Positions 1 to 6,621 of a stretch of 64,000 bases of DNA are shown piece after piece. This DNA comes from Oricola sp. (lineage in GTDB: Bacteria; Pseudomonadota; Alphaproteobacteria; Rhizobiales; Rhizobiaceae): the NCBI RefSeq assembly GCF_022763245.1, contig NZ_JALEGV010000005.1:1-64000 (forward strand), written 5' to 3'. A program made the position numbers and the translations under genes. The notes beneath the pieces were generated by a model. It saw only the letters and a list, made by a program, of their open reading frames with translations. It ran no database searches and had not been told where the DNA came from. How positions within the stretch are numbered: position 1 is the stretch's first letter; each line of letters starts with the position of its first letter.

Positions 1-97
1 CCGAGGCCGTGGCAGCGCCCCGAGTGCCCGAGGCCGTGGCAGCGCCCTGATAGCCCGAGGCCGTGGCAGCGCCCTGATCGCCCGAGGCCGTGGCAGC
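1..97. repeat. 27-bp in-frame tandem repeat
   Basis: The core CCGAGGCCGTGGCAGC begins at 1, 28, 55 and 82, exactly 27 bp apart, with 11 variable bases between cores. Each unit encodes nine residues of the repeat protein on the minus strand. The array probably continues left of the window. Confidence 0.9.
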
Positions 98-490
98 TTC
101 GTTGTCACCAGTCGCCACCGGCCCGTCGATCCACTTCGCGCGATCGAAGACATATTTTACAGCCGCCTGGATCAATTCGGGCAGCTTTAACTCTGCCTTG
201 ATTGTGATCTCGGCGGCCGCGATCTTCGTGTCGCTACCATGCTTGGCAGTACTGCCGGCCATCTCAACAATGGCGAATCGGCTCAACGCAGGCGGATAAT
301 ACTGGAAGAGGTCCAGAGGATGCTCGCAGGCATGGAAGCCCGATGCACATGCTTCGACCTTGCCGTCATGCGTGTATGTCTTACCGATCTCGTATTGAAA
401 ATCGCGACACGTCAGATCGGCGTTGAAGCCCTTGTAGGCGACGATCTTCGGCGTCTCAGCAGCTTTCGATTTTTTGGTTTTCGCAGCCAT
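1..490 (-). CDS. Phage repeat protein, DUF7666-like N-terminus (partial at window edge)
   Basis: Reads leftward from an ATG at 490 and is still open at base 1, so the C-terminus is missing. After a Lys-rich start the first ~100 residues (YKGFNADLTCRDFQYEIGK, ASGFHACEHPLDLFQYY) resemble the globular head of phage proteins of the DUF7666 type. From about residue 128 the chain becomes nine-residue repeats of the form G-x-x-GAATAS, like the left-handed beta-roll repeats of YadA-type heads and some phage proteins. The AGGAGGTG ribosome site overlaps the end of the upstream gene, which stops 3 nt before this start. Function unknown; the family assignment is from memory of similar phage proteins and is moderate. 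Confidence 0.65.
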   Translation of the reverse strand, partial: MAAKTKKSKAAETPKIVAYKGFNADLTCRDFQYEIGKTYTHDGKVEACASGFHACEHPLDLFQYYPPALSRFAIVEMAGSTAKHGSDTKIAAAEITIKAELKLPELIQAAVKYVFDRAKWIDGPVATGDNEAATASGDQGAATASGYQGAATASGTRGAATAS

Positions 491-493
491 CGC

Positions 494-796
494 TCACACC
501 TCCTCGACCACGCGCCGCTCGGTGCGGATCGTGAAGACGGTCGTGTCGGGCTTGCGGAACCGGTCGGGATCGAGGCCGGCGGCTTCCATCGCCTTGGCGT
601 CGATCGCGCCCTTGCGGCTCGATACGGACTGGCTGGCGATGAACTCGTCGCCGCCGAGGCTGTCAGCGTCGCCCATAGCCTCGCTGATTTCGTCGCGGAG
701 TTCCTTCTCGCGGCCTTGCAGATGCTTGATGGTTTCGCGGATCTGGCCAAGCTGGTCGACCGGGTGCCTGTTGCTAGGCAAATCGATAGCGTTCAT
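494..796 (-). CDS. Phage hypothetical protein
   Basis: A 100-residue protein. The ATG at 796 is chosen because GAGGAG lies just upstream; a TTG 21 nt earlier is less likely. Residues ~15-45 (REKELRDEISEAMGD region) are predicted coiled coil; the C-terminal part (TTVFTIRTERRVVEEV) looks beta-rich. It lies between the DUF669 gene and the repeat-protein gene in the leftward early operon, so a role in phage DNA metabolism is possible, but no family is recognised. Confidence 0.7.
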   Translation of the reverse strand: MNAIDLPSNRHPVDQLGQIRETIKHLQGREKELRDEISEAMGDADSLGGDEFIASQSVSSRKGAIDAKAMEAAGLDPDRFRKPDTTVFTIRTERRVVEEV

Positions 797-888
797 TGTC
801 ACGCTCCTCGCGTTCAATGTCGAAAGACGTTGGTTGTGAGATGCCGGGCGGGTCGGTTTACGAGGCCTTTGCCCGTCCGGCGGCTACA

Positions 889-1401
889 TCACGCGGTTTT
901 CTTCCACGGCAGCGAACCGTTCGAAGCGCTCGAATTGGCTGGCGCGACATTCGACTGCTGTACGGTCGGCGAATTGCCACCAAAGCCGCCCGTCGCGGGC
1001 TTGGAGCCGTCTGCGGCCTTGATGCCCTTGACCTCGTTCTGCGGATTGTATCCCTCCGGCGTGCGCAGCGAGATGCGAACGAGGCAAGGCAGGTGATGCA
1101 GTTCTTCGCTGTCCTGCACGTTGAGCTTTCCAACCGCATGGCAGATCGAGGACAGCTCGCGCTGCGCGATCTCAGCCGCCTTAGGGCTGGAGTTCCACAG
1201 GTTGAGGTTCTGCCAGACCAGGCGCCCATCATACTCGCCGCCGTCGATCTTCCACGTCAGCTTGAGCATGTTGTCGCCGGCCTTCGACGGCTTGATCTCG
1301 CTGTCGACGATCATGGCGCGATATTCGCCGGCCGGGACGGGATCGAAGTCGCCGTTCGGCTCGACCTGGGTTGCATCGAATGTTCCACCGAGATTAGCCA
1401 C
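889..1401 (-). CDS. DUF669 family phage protein, probable ssDNA-binding role
   Basis: A 170-residue protein starting with GTG at 1401, preceded by a strong AAGGAGG. The opening (GTFDATQVEPNGDFDPVPAG, EYRAMIVDSEIKPSK) and the central GGEYDGRLVWQNLNLW are typical of DUF669 phage proteins. The C-terminus is a low-complexity Gly/Ser/Asn tail ending in SLPWKKTA, like the disordered tails of single-strand binding proteins. It follows the GapR-like gene with a 1-nt overlap and shares the operon with a Sak4-like ATPase and RusA, which fits a recombination accessory. The SSB-like role is inferred from context. Confidence 0.8.
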   Translation of the reverse strand: MANLGGTFDATQVEPNGDFDPVPAGEYRAMIVDSEIKPSKAGDNMLKLTWKIDGGEYDGRLVWQNLNLWNSSPKAAEIAQRELSSICHAVGKLNVQDSEELHHLPCLVRISLRTPEGYNPQNEVKGIKAADGSKPATGGFGGNSPTVQQSNVAPANSSASNGSLPWKKTA

Positions 1402-1661
1402 TATGCGGCCTCCTTCATGTTCGTCATGCCAAGCGCCTCGAGATAGAGGTCGAGAATGGCTTCAAGCTCCTGCCGCTCGTTCGGGTCCATCTTGCGCAGA
1501 CGGATGATTTCGCGGATGACCTTGGTATCGTAGCCGCGCCCCTTGGCCTCGGCGTAGACCTCCTTGATGTCATCGGAGATGTTTTTCTTTTCCTCTTCCA
1601 AGCGCTCGATGCGCTCGATGAGTTGGCGCAGTTCGGCGCGCGCTACCGGTTCTTCGGACAT
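1401..1661 (-). CDS. GapR-like DUF2312 protein (phage copy)
   Basis: An 86-residue, highly charged alpha-helical protein. The sequence around [20 protein letters not shown] and [19 protein letters not shown] matches the DUF2312 family, whose Caulobacter member GapR binds overtwisted AT-rich DNA and acts in chromosome replication. The start ATG at 1661 overlaps the TGA of the upstream ATPase gene (TGATG), with GGAGG 8 nt before it; a GTG at 1664 is an alternative. Its place in a phage replication/recombination operon suggests it helps phage DNA metabolism or interferes with the host GapR; this is inference. Confidence 0.88.
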   Translation of the reverse strand: MSEEPVARAELRQLIERIERLEEEKKNISDDIKEVYAEAKGRGYDTKVIREIIRLRKMDPNERQELEAILDLYLEALGMTNMKEAA

Positions 1662-2473
1662 CACGCGGCCTCCTTCTTCTCTTCTGCATGCGCCGGCGCG
1701 TCATATCCGGGCAGATACGGCGCGAGGGCCGCGAAGCCGTTGCCCCGGTCAAACCGAATAGCGTTCGGAATGCCGTAGCGGTTCTTGGCCGTGTAGGCCG
1801 GCTTGCCGATCGCATGGATCAGCGTGACGCCGCCGCCGTCGGCACGGGCCCGGGTCTTGTTGAACCCCTGCTCTTCCGACTTCACGGTCACCGGCTGCTT
1901 GAGCAGGAGAATGGCGTCCATCTCGCGCTCGATCATGCCGACCGTCTTCTTGTGCAGGTCGATCTCGTACCGGTCATAGGAGACCGTCTCCGGATCGTCG
2001 AAGCGCTGGACCTCGGAATGTGCGATCAGGATGACACCCATGCCTTTGTCGGTGCGGATGGCGTTGACCGCCTCGAGGAAGTCGGCCCAGACGCGCGTGG
2101 CATAGACGTAGCCCTTACCGTAACCGAAGTCCTCGATATTGGCCTTGGCATTGCCCTTGTCGTCACCGCGACGGCACGTCTCGGCAAAGACGAGCTTCTC
2201 GAGCTCGGTGATCGAGTCGATGACCACGGTCTTGTAATCGTGATCCTCCTGGTAGAGCGCGGCGAGCGCACTGATCACGTCGTCGAACGCGTTGAGCTTG
2301 CCGAAGCTGGTCAGCTCGACGTCGCCGGGCGTTCCGTCCTCGACCTGCAGGAAGACCGCGTTAGGGAATTCGCTTGCCAGCGTCGTTTTGCCGATGCCGG
2401 GCGGGCCATAGATAAGCAGACGCGGCGGCTTGTCCGCCCTCACCTGCTTGAGATCAGAGAGGCTGATAGCCAT
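1661..2473 (-). CDS. Sak4-like RecA-fold ATP-binding phage protein
   Basis: A 270-residue P-loop ATPase. Walker A is GPPGIGKTT near residues 23-31; a Walker B-like strand is [12 protein letters not shown]. Such AAA_24/Sak4 proteins are found in many phages as RecA-like annealing or recombination factors. The ATG at 2473 is chosen over one 6 nt upstream because AAGGAG is then correctly spaced. It overlaps the end of the RusA gene by about 20 nt and the GapR-like gene by 1 nt, so the operon is tightly coupled. The last residues (HAEEKKEAA) form a short charged tail. Confidence 0.85.
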   Translation of the reverse strand: MAISLSDLKQVRADKPPRLLIYGPPGIGKTTLASEFPNAVFLQVEDGTPGDVELTSFGKLNAFDDVISALAALYQEDHDYKTVVIDSITELEKLVFAETCRRGDDKGNAKANIEDFGYGKGYVYATRVWADFLEAVNAIRTDKGMGVILIAHSEVQRFDDPETVSYDRYEIDLHKKTVGMIEREMDAILLLKQPVTVKSEEQGFNKTRARADGGGVTLIHAIGKPAYTAKNRYGIPNAIRFDRGNGFAALAPYLPGYDAPAHAEEKKEAA

Positions 2474-2987
2474 CGTCATCTCCTTCGTGTTGGGGCGCGG
2501 AAACGATCACCGCGGCACTCGCGCCGTCTTGTGCCGGGTGAATTGTCAGCGTCAGCGGATGCCGACACTCGAAAATCTGGACATGAGCCATTGCGTTCGC
2601 CTTCGGCAGCCACACGGGCAGCGCGGCGGTGACGAGGCTGTCGTCAGAAAGGACGCCTGCCTTGACGATGGCGTCCAGCGTGGCTTTCAGGCGGTTGTCG
2701 ATGTCAGACTGCAGCGAGTTGCGCTCGACGCCGACAACGACGATGCAGCGGCAATCAACGTTCTTGATGTTCTGCATCCGCATGGCCGTGATCGCGCACA
2801 TCAGCCAGTCCTGATAATGCGATGACCGGACCCGACCGACGCCCTTGACGTTCTTGAACAGGTTGTTCGTCGATGGCGGTTCGGGCAGCGTGAATGTTGC
2901 GACGGGCACCGAGTGGGAGGCCCCGGCCCCGTCGCTAATCGGAGTACCCGCCAAGGTCTCCGTTTTGATCGCGGTCGCGGCGGTCAT
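2454..2987 (-). CDS. RusA family crossover junction endodeoxyribonuclease
   Basis: A 177-residue protein with the RusA signature SDIDNRLKATLDAIVKAGVL followed by SDDSLV. The clustered aspartates are the metal ligands of this Holliday-junction resolvase family, and PEPPSTNNLFKNV is the typical N-terminal RusA motif. The first ~30 residues are a non-conserved extension, so a later start is possible. It overlaps the upstream gene by 4 nt (ATGA). It probably resolves branched phage DNA together with the Sak4-like protein encoded next. Confidence 0.88.
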   Translation of the reverse strand: MTAATAIKTETLAGTPISDGAGASHSVPVATFTLPEPPSTNNLFKNVKGVGRVRSSHYQDWLMCAITAMRMQNIKNVDCRCIVVVGVERNSLQSDIDNRLKATLDAIVKAGVLSDDSLVTAALPVWLPKANAMAHVQIFECRHPLTLTIHPAQDGASAAVIVSAPQHEGDDDGYQPL

Positions 2988-3328
2988 TTCTGCCCCCGCT
3001 TCGCCAGAACGCGCGCCAGCAGAGCCTCAGCCTCGCGCTCAATATCTGCATCAATGTCATCGTTGTGGAGCGCTTTCTCGACAGAGATTTCGTGTTGAAG
3101 TTTTGCGATCTGCCGTTCGCACAAGTCGAGGTAAGCGGCACGGATGCGCCCGAAAACCGTCGCCTCGACTGTCTTCGCCCGCCCCGAACGAAGATGGTTT
3201 AATGTCCAGAACGGAATGCCGTATCGCTGCTCGATCCGGTTCAAGGCATTCGATTGATCACCCCATCCCCGCGTCTCGGCCTCGACCATCCGCCGCACAT
3301 AGTCGGATGCCACATCGGCGCTACTCAT
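2984..3328 (-). CDS. Phage hypothetical protein with helical DNA-binding look
   Basis: A 114-residue protein resembling a hypothetical family common in rhizobial prophages (VRRMVEAETRGWGDQSNAL, YGIPFWTLNHLRSGRAKT). The segment IPFWTLNHLRSGRAKTVEAT looks like a helix-turn-helix recognition region; a charged helical C-terminus follows. ATG at 3328 with GGAG upstream is preferred; an ATG 36 nt earlier also has a possible ribosome site. It lies between the Cro-like gene and RusA, so an early regulatory role is plausible but unproven. Confidence 0.75.
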   Translation of the reverse strand: MSSADVASDYVRRMVEAETRGWGDQSNALNRIEQRYGIPFWTLNHLRSGRAKTVEATVFGRIRAAYLDLCERQIAKLQHEISVEKALHNDDIDADIEREAEALLARVLAKRGQK

Positions 3329-3484
3329 AACTTTCTGCTCCGTTTGCTGAGAAATTCTGCACATGCTGCTCAGTCCCTTCGCTTACGTTCCGATCAGCGA
3401 GACCAACGCGATCAAGGAACAGCGGAGAGAAAACGAAAATGGACAGCGCACGTGGGCCACCAAGGCGAGATGGGAGAAGGATAA

Positions 3485-3685
3485 TCATGCGGCTGCTCCC
3501 TTCTCGAACTCGGACATGGCCGCCGAAATCTTCTGCCGGGTCGCGGTACGCGGCTCTCGGCCATCACGAAGCTGAAAGACAAAAAGAGGATCGCCGGCAA
3601 AGGTCTTGCCGAACTGCGTCGGATTGAGATTGTGGGTCTCAATGAACCGCTCGACTTCTGCCTTGAATGCTTCGATTTCACTCAT
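3485..3685 (-). CDS. Cro-like small DNA-binding protein
   Basis: A 66-residue protein. The stretch FIETHNLNPTQFGKTFAGD followed by FVFQLRDGREPRTATRQKI matches small Xre/Cro-like helix-turn-helix proteins of alphaproteobacterial prophages. It is the first gene of the leftward operon and is divergent from the S24 repressor, the usual position of cro. Its promoter (TTGACA on the minus strand at 3748-3743) runs through the ATAGG-N6-CCTAT operators, so it should be controlled by the repressor and perhaps by itself. Confidence 0.75.
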   Translation of the reverse strand: MSEIEAFKAEVERFIETHNLNPTQFGKTFAGDPLFVFQLRDGREPRTATRQKISAAMSEFEKGAAA

Positions 3686-3698
3686 CTCGATTGGCCTG

Positions 3699-3734
3699 AT
3701 AGTCCTTTTCCTATCGTGATAGGTATATTCCTAT
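3699..3734. promoter_or_regulatory. Left prophage operator pair (ATAGG-N6-CCTAT)
   Basis: A consensus site ATAGG-TATATT-CCTAT occupies 3719-3734, and a degenerate one, ATAGT-CCTTTT-CCTAT, occupies 3699-3714, with centres 20 bp apart (about two helical turns). Between their half sites lies the perfect palindrome CCTATCGTGATAGG (3710-3723). The same motif recurs on the other side of the repressor gene, so these are the probable repressor binding sites. Confidence 0.8.
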
Positions 3735-3748
3735 TGGACGCCTGTCAA
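3720..3748 (-). promoter_or_regulatory. Leftward early promoter of the prophage
   Basis: On the minus strand TTGACA (3748-3743) is followed after 17 nt by TACCTA (3725-3720), or after 15 nt by TATACC. The -10 region lies inside the consensus operator at 3719-3734, so bound repressor would block transcription of the Cro-like gene and the recombination operon. Confidence 0.55.
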
Positions 3749-3769
3749 CGGGCGTGCTGATAAAAAATC

Positions 3770-4408
3770 ATGGACGCCGTTCGAAAAAGAATTCTGCGCG
3801 AGATCGAGGCGCGTGGACTGGACCTAAAAAAGGTCTCCGAAATTCTAGGCAGAAACCCTGCCTACATGCAGCAGTTCATTCATCGGAACATCCCCCAGCA
3901 ACTTAAGGAGCGCGATCGCGCGAGGCTCGCTGAAATCCTCGATATCGATGAAACGGAATTGGGCGCGACGCGTGCAAGTTCTGGCACAGCTAGATCCGCT
4001 TACAAAGTCGTGCCTGAATACGATGTTCGCGTTTCGGCTGGCGCCGGAGCCCTCGCGGTTGCAGAGGCGAGAAAGGGCGACTGGCCCTTCAATCCAGAGT
4101 ACCTCCGCAACTATCTCGGTCTGTCCGGTAATAACCTGGCAATCGTCGAGGTGCGCGGCGACAGCATGGAACCGACGCTGTCCAGCGGCGATCGCGTCAT
4201 GGTCGATATGGGCGACGTGCAGGTTTCGCAGCCCGGCATATTCGTCATCTATGACGGTGGCGGTACGGTCATCAAGCGCGTGGAGAAGATCCCCGGCCAA
4301 AACAGGATTGTGCTGATCAGCGACAACCATCTCCATTCTCGGTACGAAGTTGACGACACCGATTTGCAGGTCATTGGCCGCGTGATCTGGGCCGCTCGCC
4401 GCCTCTAA
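3770..4408 (+). CDS. LexA/CI-like prophage repressor, S24 peptidase family
   Basis: A 212-residue two-domain repressor. Residues ~1-65 form an Xre-like DNA-binding domain (KKVSEILGRNPAYMQQFIHR). The C-terminal S24 domain has the nucleophile Ser132 in RGDSMEPT and the general base Lys169 in TVIKRVE. A plausible self-cleavage site is one of the Ala-Gly pairs near residues 90-93 (VSAGAGA). Family members repress lytic genes and self-cleave when RecA is activated by DNA damage. The gene is flanked on both sides by ATAGG-N6-CCTAT operators, the layout of a lysogeny switch. Confidence 0.92.
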   Translation: MDAVRKRILREIEARGLDLKKVSEILGRNPAYMQQFIHRNIPQQLKERDRARLAEILDIDETELGATRASSGTARSAYKVVPEYDVRVSAGAGALAVAEARKGDWPFNPEYLRNYLGLSGNNLAIVEVRGDSMEPTLSSGDRVMVDMGDVQVSQPGIFVIYDGGGTVIKRVEKIPGQNRIVLISDNHLHSRYEVDDTDLQVIGRVIWAARRL

Positions 4409-4425
4409 AAAATTTTGCCGGTACG

Positions 4426-4466
4426 ATAGGCTAATTCCTATTGACATAAGATAGGACTATTCCTAT
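4426..4466. promoter_or_regulatory. Right prophage operator pair (ATAGG-N6-CCTAT)
   Basis: Two full consensus sites, ATAGG-CTAATT-CCTAT at 4426-4441 and ATAGG-ACTATT-CCTAT at 4451-4466, lie with centres 25 bp apart just after the repressor gene. They straddle the -35 and -10 of the rightward promoter, so repressor binding should silence the small-gene and integrase operon. Confidence 0.82.
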
Positions 4467-4469
4467 TTT
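4441..4469 (+). promoter_or_regulatory. Rightward prophage promoter
   Basis: A perfect TTGACA (4441-4446) is followed after 17 nt by TATTTT (4464-4469). The start of transcription would fall near 4476, about 20 nt before the first rightward gene at 4497. The promoter is embedded between two repressor operators. Confidence 0.7.
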
Positions 4470-4496
4470 CCTCTCATCAAACGAGAGGAACACGAG

Positions 4497-4757
4497 ATGG
4501 ACAAGGTGAAGATCACCCAGAAATCAGGGGTTGATGACGAGTGGACGGAATTCTCCACACGCGCTTGCCGTGGCCGGTCTGGTGAAGCGACTTGGCGCAT
4601 CGAAATGCACGTTGAGAATTACCGTCATCGCTACGGCAACAAACGCGATACGACGCACCTCAACTACCTGACTATGTCGATTGAGGAAGCTACCGCACTT
4701 AGAGACAATCTCACCAAGGCGATTGAAGCCGCTAAGATCGCGCAGGTGGCGGCATGA
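4497..4757 (+). CDS. Phage hypothetical protein
   Basis: An 86-residue protein with no recognised family. It contains beta-like segments followed by a C-terminal helix (SIEEATALRDNLTKAIEAAK). It has a strong GAGAGGAA ribosome site and is the first gene after the rightward promoter. It overlaps the next gene by 4 nt (ATGA), starting the chain of coupled small genes that runs to the integrase. Confidence 0.72.
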   Translation: MDKVKITQKSGVDDEWTEFSTRACRGRSGEATWRIEMHVENYRHRYGNKRDTTHLNYLTMSIEEATALRDNLTKAIEAAKIAQVAA

Positions 4758-5116
4758 CGGACGCCCTCACCCGCGCAACCGACTCGATCTTGACGAAGAT
4801 GCAGGCCTTGAACGCCGAGCTTCGCCAGCAGGATCGCGCACGCTTCCGCCGCATCGTCGCGGAATACGTCAACCGGCCGGATCTGTTCCTGATGAAGTCG
4901 GCATGCGCCCTGCGTCGGCCGAGCGTTGCCACGGTTGATGACGCCATTGCTCTGCACAAGCGGGCCGTCATTTCGCAGATCAACCGCAAGCGCGAGAACC
5001 ACTGGACGTTCGATGCGAACCGGCTGATCGCCAATCGCGATCTTCTGGTCATCGCCCGGTTCATTCGTCGCTACGGCGCGCGGATCGAGGCGGGACGGCA
5101 TCGGGAGGCGGCGTGA
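4754..5116 (+). CDS. Phage hypothetical protein
   Basis: A 120-residue basic, largely helical protein (RRIVAEYVNRPDLFLMKSA, DLLVIARFIRRYGARIEAG). No family is recognised. It overlaps both neighbours (ATGA at the start, TGATG at the end), which supports translation as part of the operon. Confidence 0.68.
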   Translation: MTDALTRATDSILTKMQALNAELRQQDRARFRRIVAEYVNRPDLFLMKSACALRRPSVATVDDAIALHKRAVISQINRKRENHWTFDANRLIANRDLLVIARFIRRYGARIEAGRHREAA

Positions 5117-5292
5117 TGGGCGATGCCGCAGATGACCTCTACGAGGCCGAACAGCAGGCCATGGAGGACAAGGCCGCTATGCGTCGAATCTGTCGCGACA
5201 GAGGGTGCAAGCGCCCCGACTGGCAGTACGACTCAGAGTACGTAGCCGCTTTTCGTTGCCGCACATGCGACGCGACATACGACCCCGTTTGA
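5116..5292 (+). CDS. Small phage zinc-ribbon-like protein
   Basis: A 58-residue protein starting at the ATG that shares its A with the previous stop codon (TGATG). Two cysteine pairs, CRDRGC (C-x4-C) and CRTC (C-x2-C), 19 residues apart, suggest a small zinc ribbon. The N-terminal half is acidic and helical (DDLYEAEQQAMEDKAA). Translational coupling and the Cys pattern support it as a real gene; function unknown. Confidence 0.6.
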   Translation: MGDAADDLYEAEQQAMEDKAAMRRICRDRGCKRPDWQYDSEYVAAFRCRTCDATYDPV

Positions 5293-5305
5293 CCGGAGAC
5301 CAATC

Positions 5306-5677
5306 ATGACCGACCAGCCATACAGTCTCAACATCACCACGAGCGACGGAAAATACACCGTCCAGCAGCTCGTGGAGGGACGGGCAATAGTGCTGCGTTA
5401 CGGCGAGCCATGGGCCGCTTATGAAGGCAAGATGCTGTCCAATCTCGAATTGGCATTGGCCTTCGATTTGGAAGAGTCGCGCGAAAAGCTGGACAGTCAG
5501 CGAATAGAATTCATGGCCGCCATCAAGTTCGCAACTTCTGCCGAGTGCGAGGACGCTTTCACCTTTCTTGATTGCTGGCGCGAAGGCCGCGCGGATGTCG
5601 ATAGCGAGTGGGCCGACTGGCAGCAATTCAGGGCCGGATATCTCACTGAAATCAGAGCGACGAGGACATCGTCATGA
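5306..5677 (+). CDS. Phage hypothetical protein
   Basis: A 123-residue protein of mixed beta and alpha character (YTVQQLVEGRAIVLRYGEPW). No family is recognised. It follows the zinc-ribbon-like gene after 13 nt with CGGAGA upstream and overlaps the next gene by 4 nt, so it belongs to the rightward operon. Confidence 0.65.
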   Translation: MTDQPYSLNITTSDGKYTVQQLVEGRAIVLRYGEPWAAYEGKMLSNLELALAFDLEESREKLDSQRIEFMAAIKFATSAECEDAFTFLDCWREGRADVDSEWADWQQFRAGYLTEIRATRTSS

Positions 5678-5961
5678 CCGTCCAGACCAAGCCAAAGAAA
5701 CATCGTGGCGGGTGGCTGAAAAACCCGAAGATGGCACGCAACAACGAGACGATTGGCGGAGGCTATTGGGTATTCCGTCGCGGCGACGACACCGGCCGGA
5801 TCAGGCCGTCTATGTGGCCGTTCGAATATGACAGCCAGGGTGCCGCAGCCGAGCAGGCCGCGAAGCTGGCGAAGGAACATCCGACAGAACAGTTCATCGT
5901 CGTCGGCGAGCTTGGCCAGTTCTATGGCGAAGCATTCGCGAGCCGGGATGATGCGGCATGA
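5674..5961 (+). CDS. Phage hypothetical protein
   Basis: A 95-residue protein with a Lys-rich start (TKPKKHRGGWLKNPK) and a C-terminal part (AEQAAKLAKEHPTEQFIVVG) that looks like a small alpha/beta fold. It overlaps the genes on both sides by 4 nt (ATGA). No family is recognised. Confidence 0.65.
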   Translation: MTVQTKPKKHRGGWLKNPKMARNNETIGGGYWVFRRGDDTGRIRPSMWPFEYDSQGAAAEQAAKLAKEHPTEQFIVVGELGQFYGEAFASRDDAA

Positions 5962-6137
5962 GCAGGTTCACGCCAGACGCCGCAACCATTCGGACGCTGA
6001 TGCAGTCGCAATGTATCGGCATGATCGAAGCGAAAGCCATCCTGCGCCGCGAGAGCATCCTTCGCGCCGTGGACGAGGCAAAGACGATTGATGACGTGAA
6101 AGACATCCTTCGATCTCTGATCGAGGACGCAACATGA
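5958..6137 (+). CDS. Small phage helical protein
   Basis: A 59-residue all-helical protein (MSRFTPDAATIRTLMQSQ start; DEAKTIDDVKDILRSLIEDA near the end). It begins at an ATG that overlaps the previous stop and ends overlapping the next start, both as ATGA. The overlap pattern is the main support; no function is visible. Confidence 0.6.
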   Translation: MSRFTPDAATIRTLMQSQCIGMIEAKAILRRESILRAVDEAKTIDDVKDILRSLIEDAT

Positions 6138-6304
6138 CCCCGACCGATCGCTTCATCATTCGCCAGCAAGAAGACCGGCGCCTGTTTTCCGTCCTGATCG
6201 TTCTAGCTCTCGTTGGCGTTCTCGGCATGGGCCTCGCCGCACTCAAAGTGGCGAGCGACGGATACGACCACGAGCAGCTTGTCGCAGCGGAGAATGCGCG
6301 TTGA
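6134..6304 (+). CDS. Small phage single-pass membrane protein
   Basis: A 56-residue protein with a basic N-terminal segment (TDRFIIRQQEDRRLF) and one clear membrane helix (SVLIVLALVGVLGMGLAALK). It is joined to its neighbours by a 4-nt overlap at each end. It could be a superinfection-exclusion or spacer-type membrane peptide, but nothing in the sequence decides this. Confidence 0.6.
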   Translation: MTPTDRFIIRQQEDRRLFSVLIVLALVGVLGMGLAALKVASDGYDHEQLVAAENAR

Positions 6305-6621
6305 GTGCGCCGGTTCTGGACAAGGCGATTTCCCCCGCTGACGTTGTGGATATCCTGTTAGCGAAGGGTGTGGAAATCAGCGAGCGCGAATTGCGGCGGC
6401 GGGCGCGGGAGATCGGGGCTTATCGTCAGATCGGGAGGGCGATGTTCTTCCTTCCCGAAGATCTGGAACGCATCATGGAGCCGCCGGCATGCTCAAACTC
6501 GTCAAGCGCCCGAAAAGCCCGTACTGGATCGCGCGCGGCACAATCAACGGTCACCGCGTTGAGCGAAGCACGGGAGAAACTGGCAAGGCAAGGGCACGGG
6601 ACGCGCTCCCGGCGATCATAG
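6301..6621 (+). CDS. Excisionase-like helix-turn-helix protein
   Basis: A 106-residue protein beginning at TTG 6301, which overlaps the preceding TGA, with GGAG 9 nt upstream. Residues ~12-60 (ADVVDILLAKGVEISERELR, AYRQIGRAMFFLPEDLERIM) form a winged-helix/AlpA-like domain typical of Xis proteins. The Ser/Arg-rich C-terminus runs 133 nt into the integrase gene in another frame, so the end of the protein is less certain. Adjacency to the integrase supports a directionality-factor role. Confidence 0.65.
   Translation: MSAPVLDKAISPADVVDILLAKGVEISERELRRRAREIGAYRQIGRAMFFLPEDLERIMEPPACSNSSSARKARTGSRAAQSTVTALSEAREKLARQGHGTRSRRS

Noticed and set aside
1-97. Regularly spaced repeats resembling a CRISPR array
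   Set aside because: The variable parts are only 11 bp, the period of 27 bp is in frame with a coding region, and there are no cas genes.
3365-3484. A possible ~27-residue hydrophobic peptide on the minus strand between two phage genes
   Set aside because: It would start at TTG or GTG without a clear ribosome site and has no overlap with neighbours.
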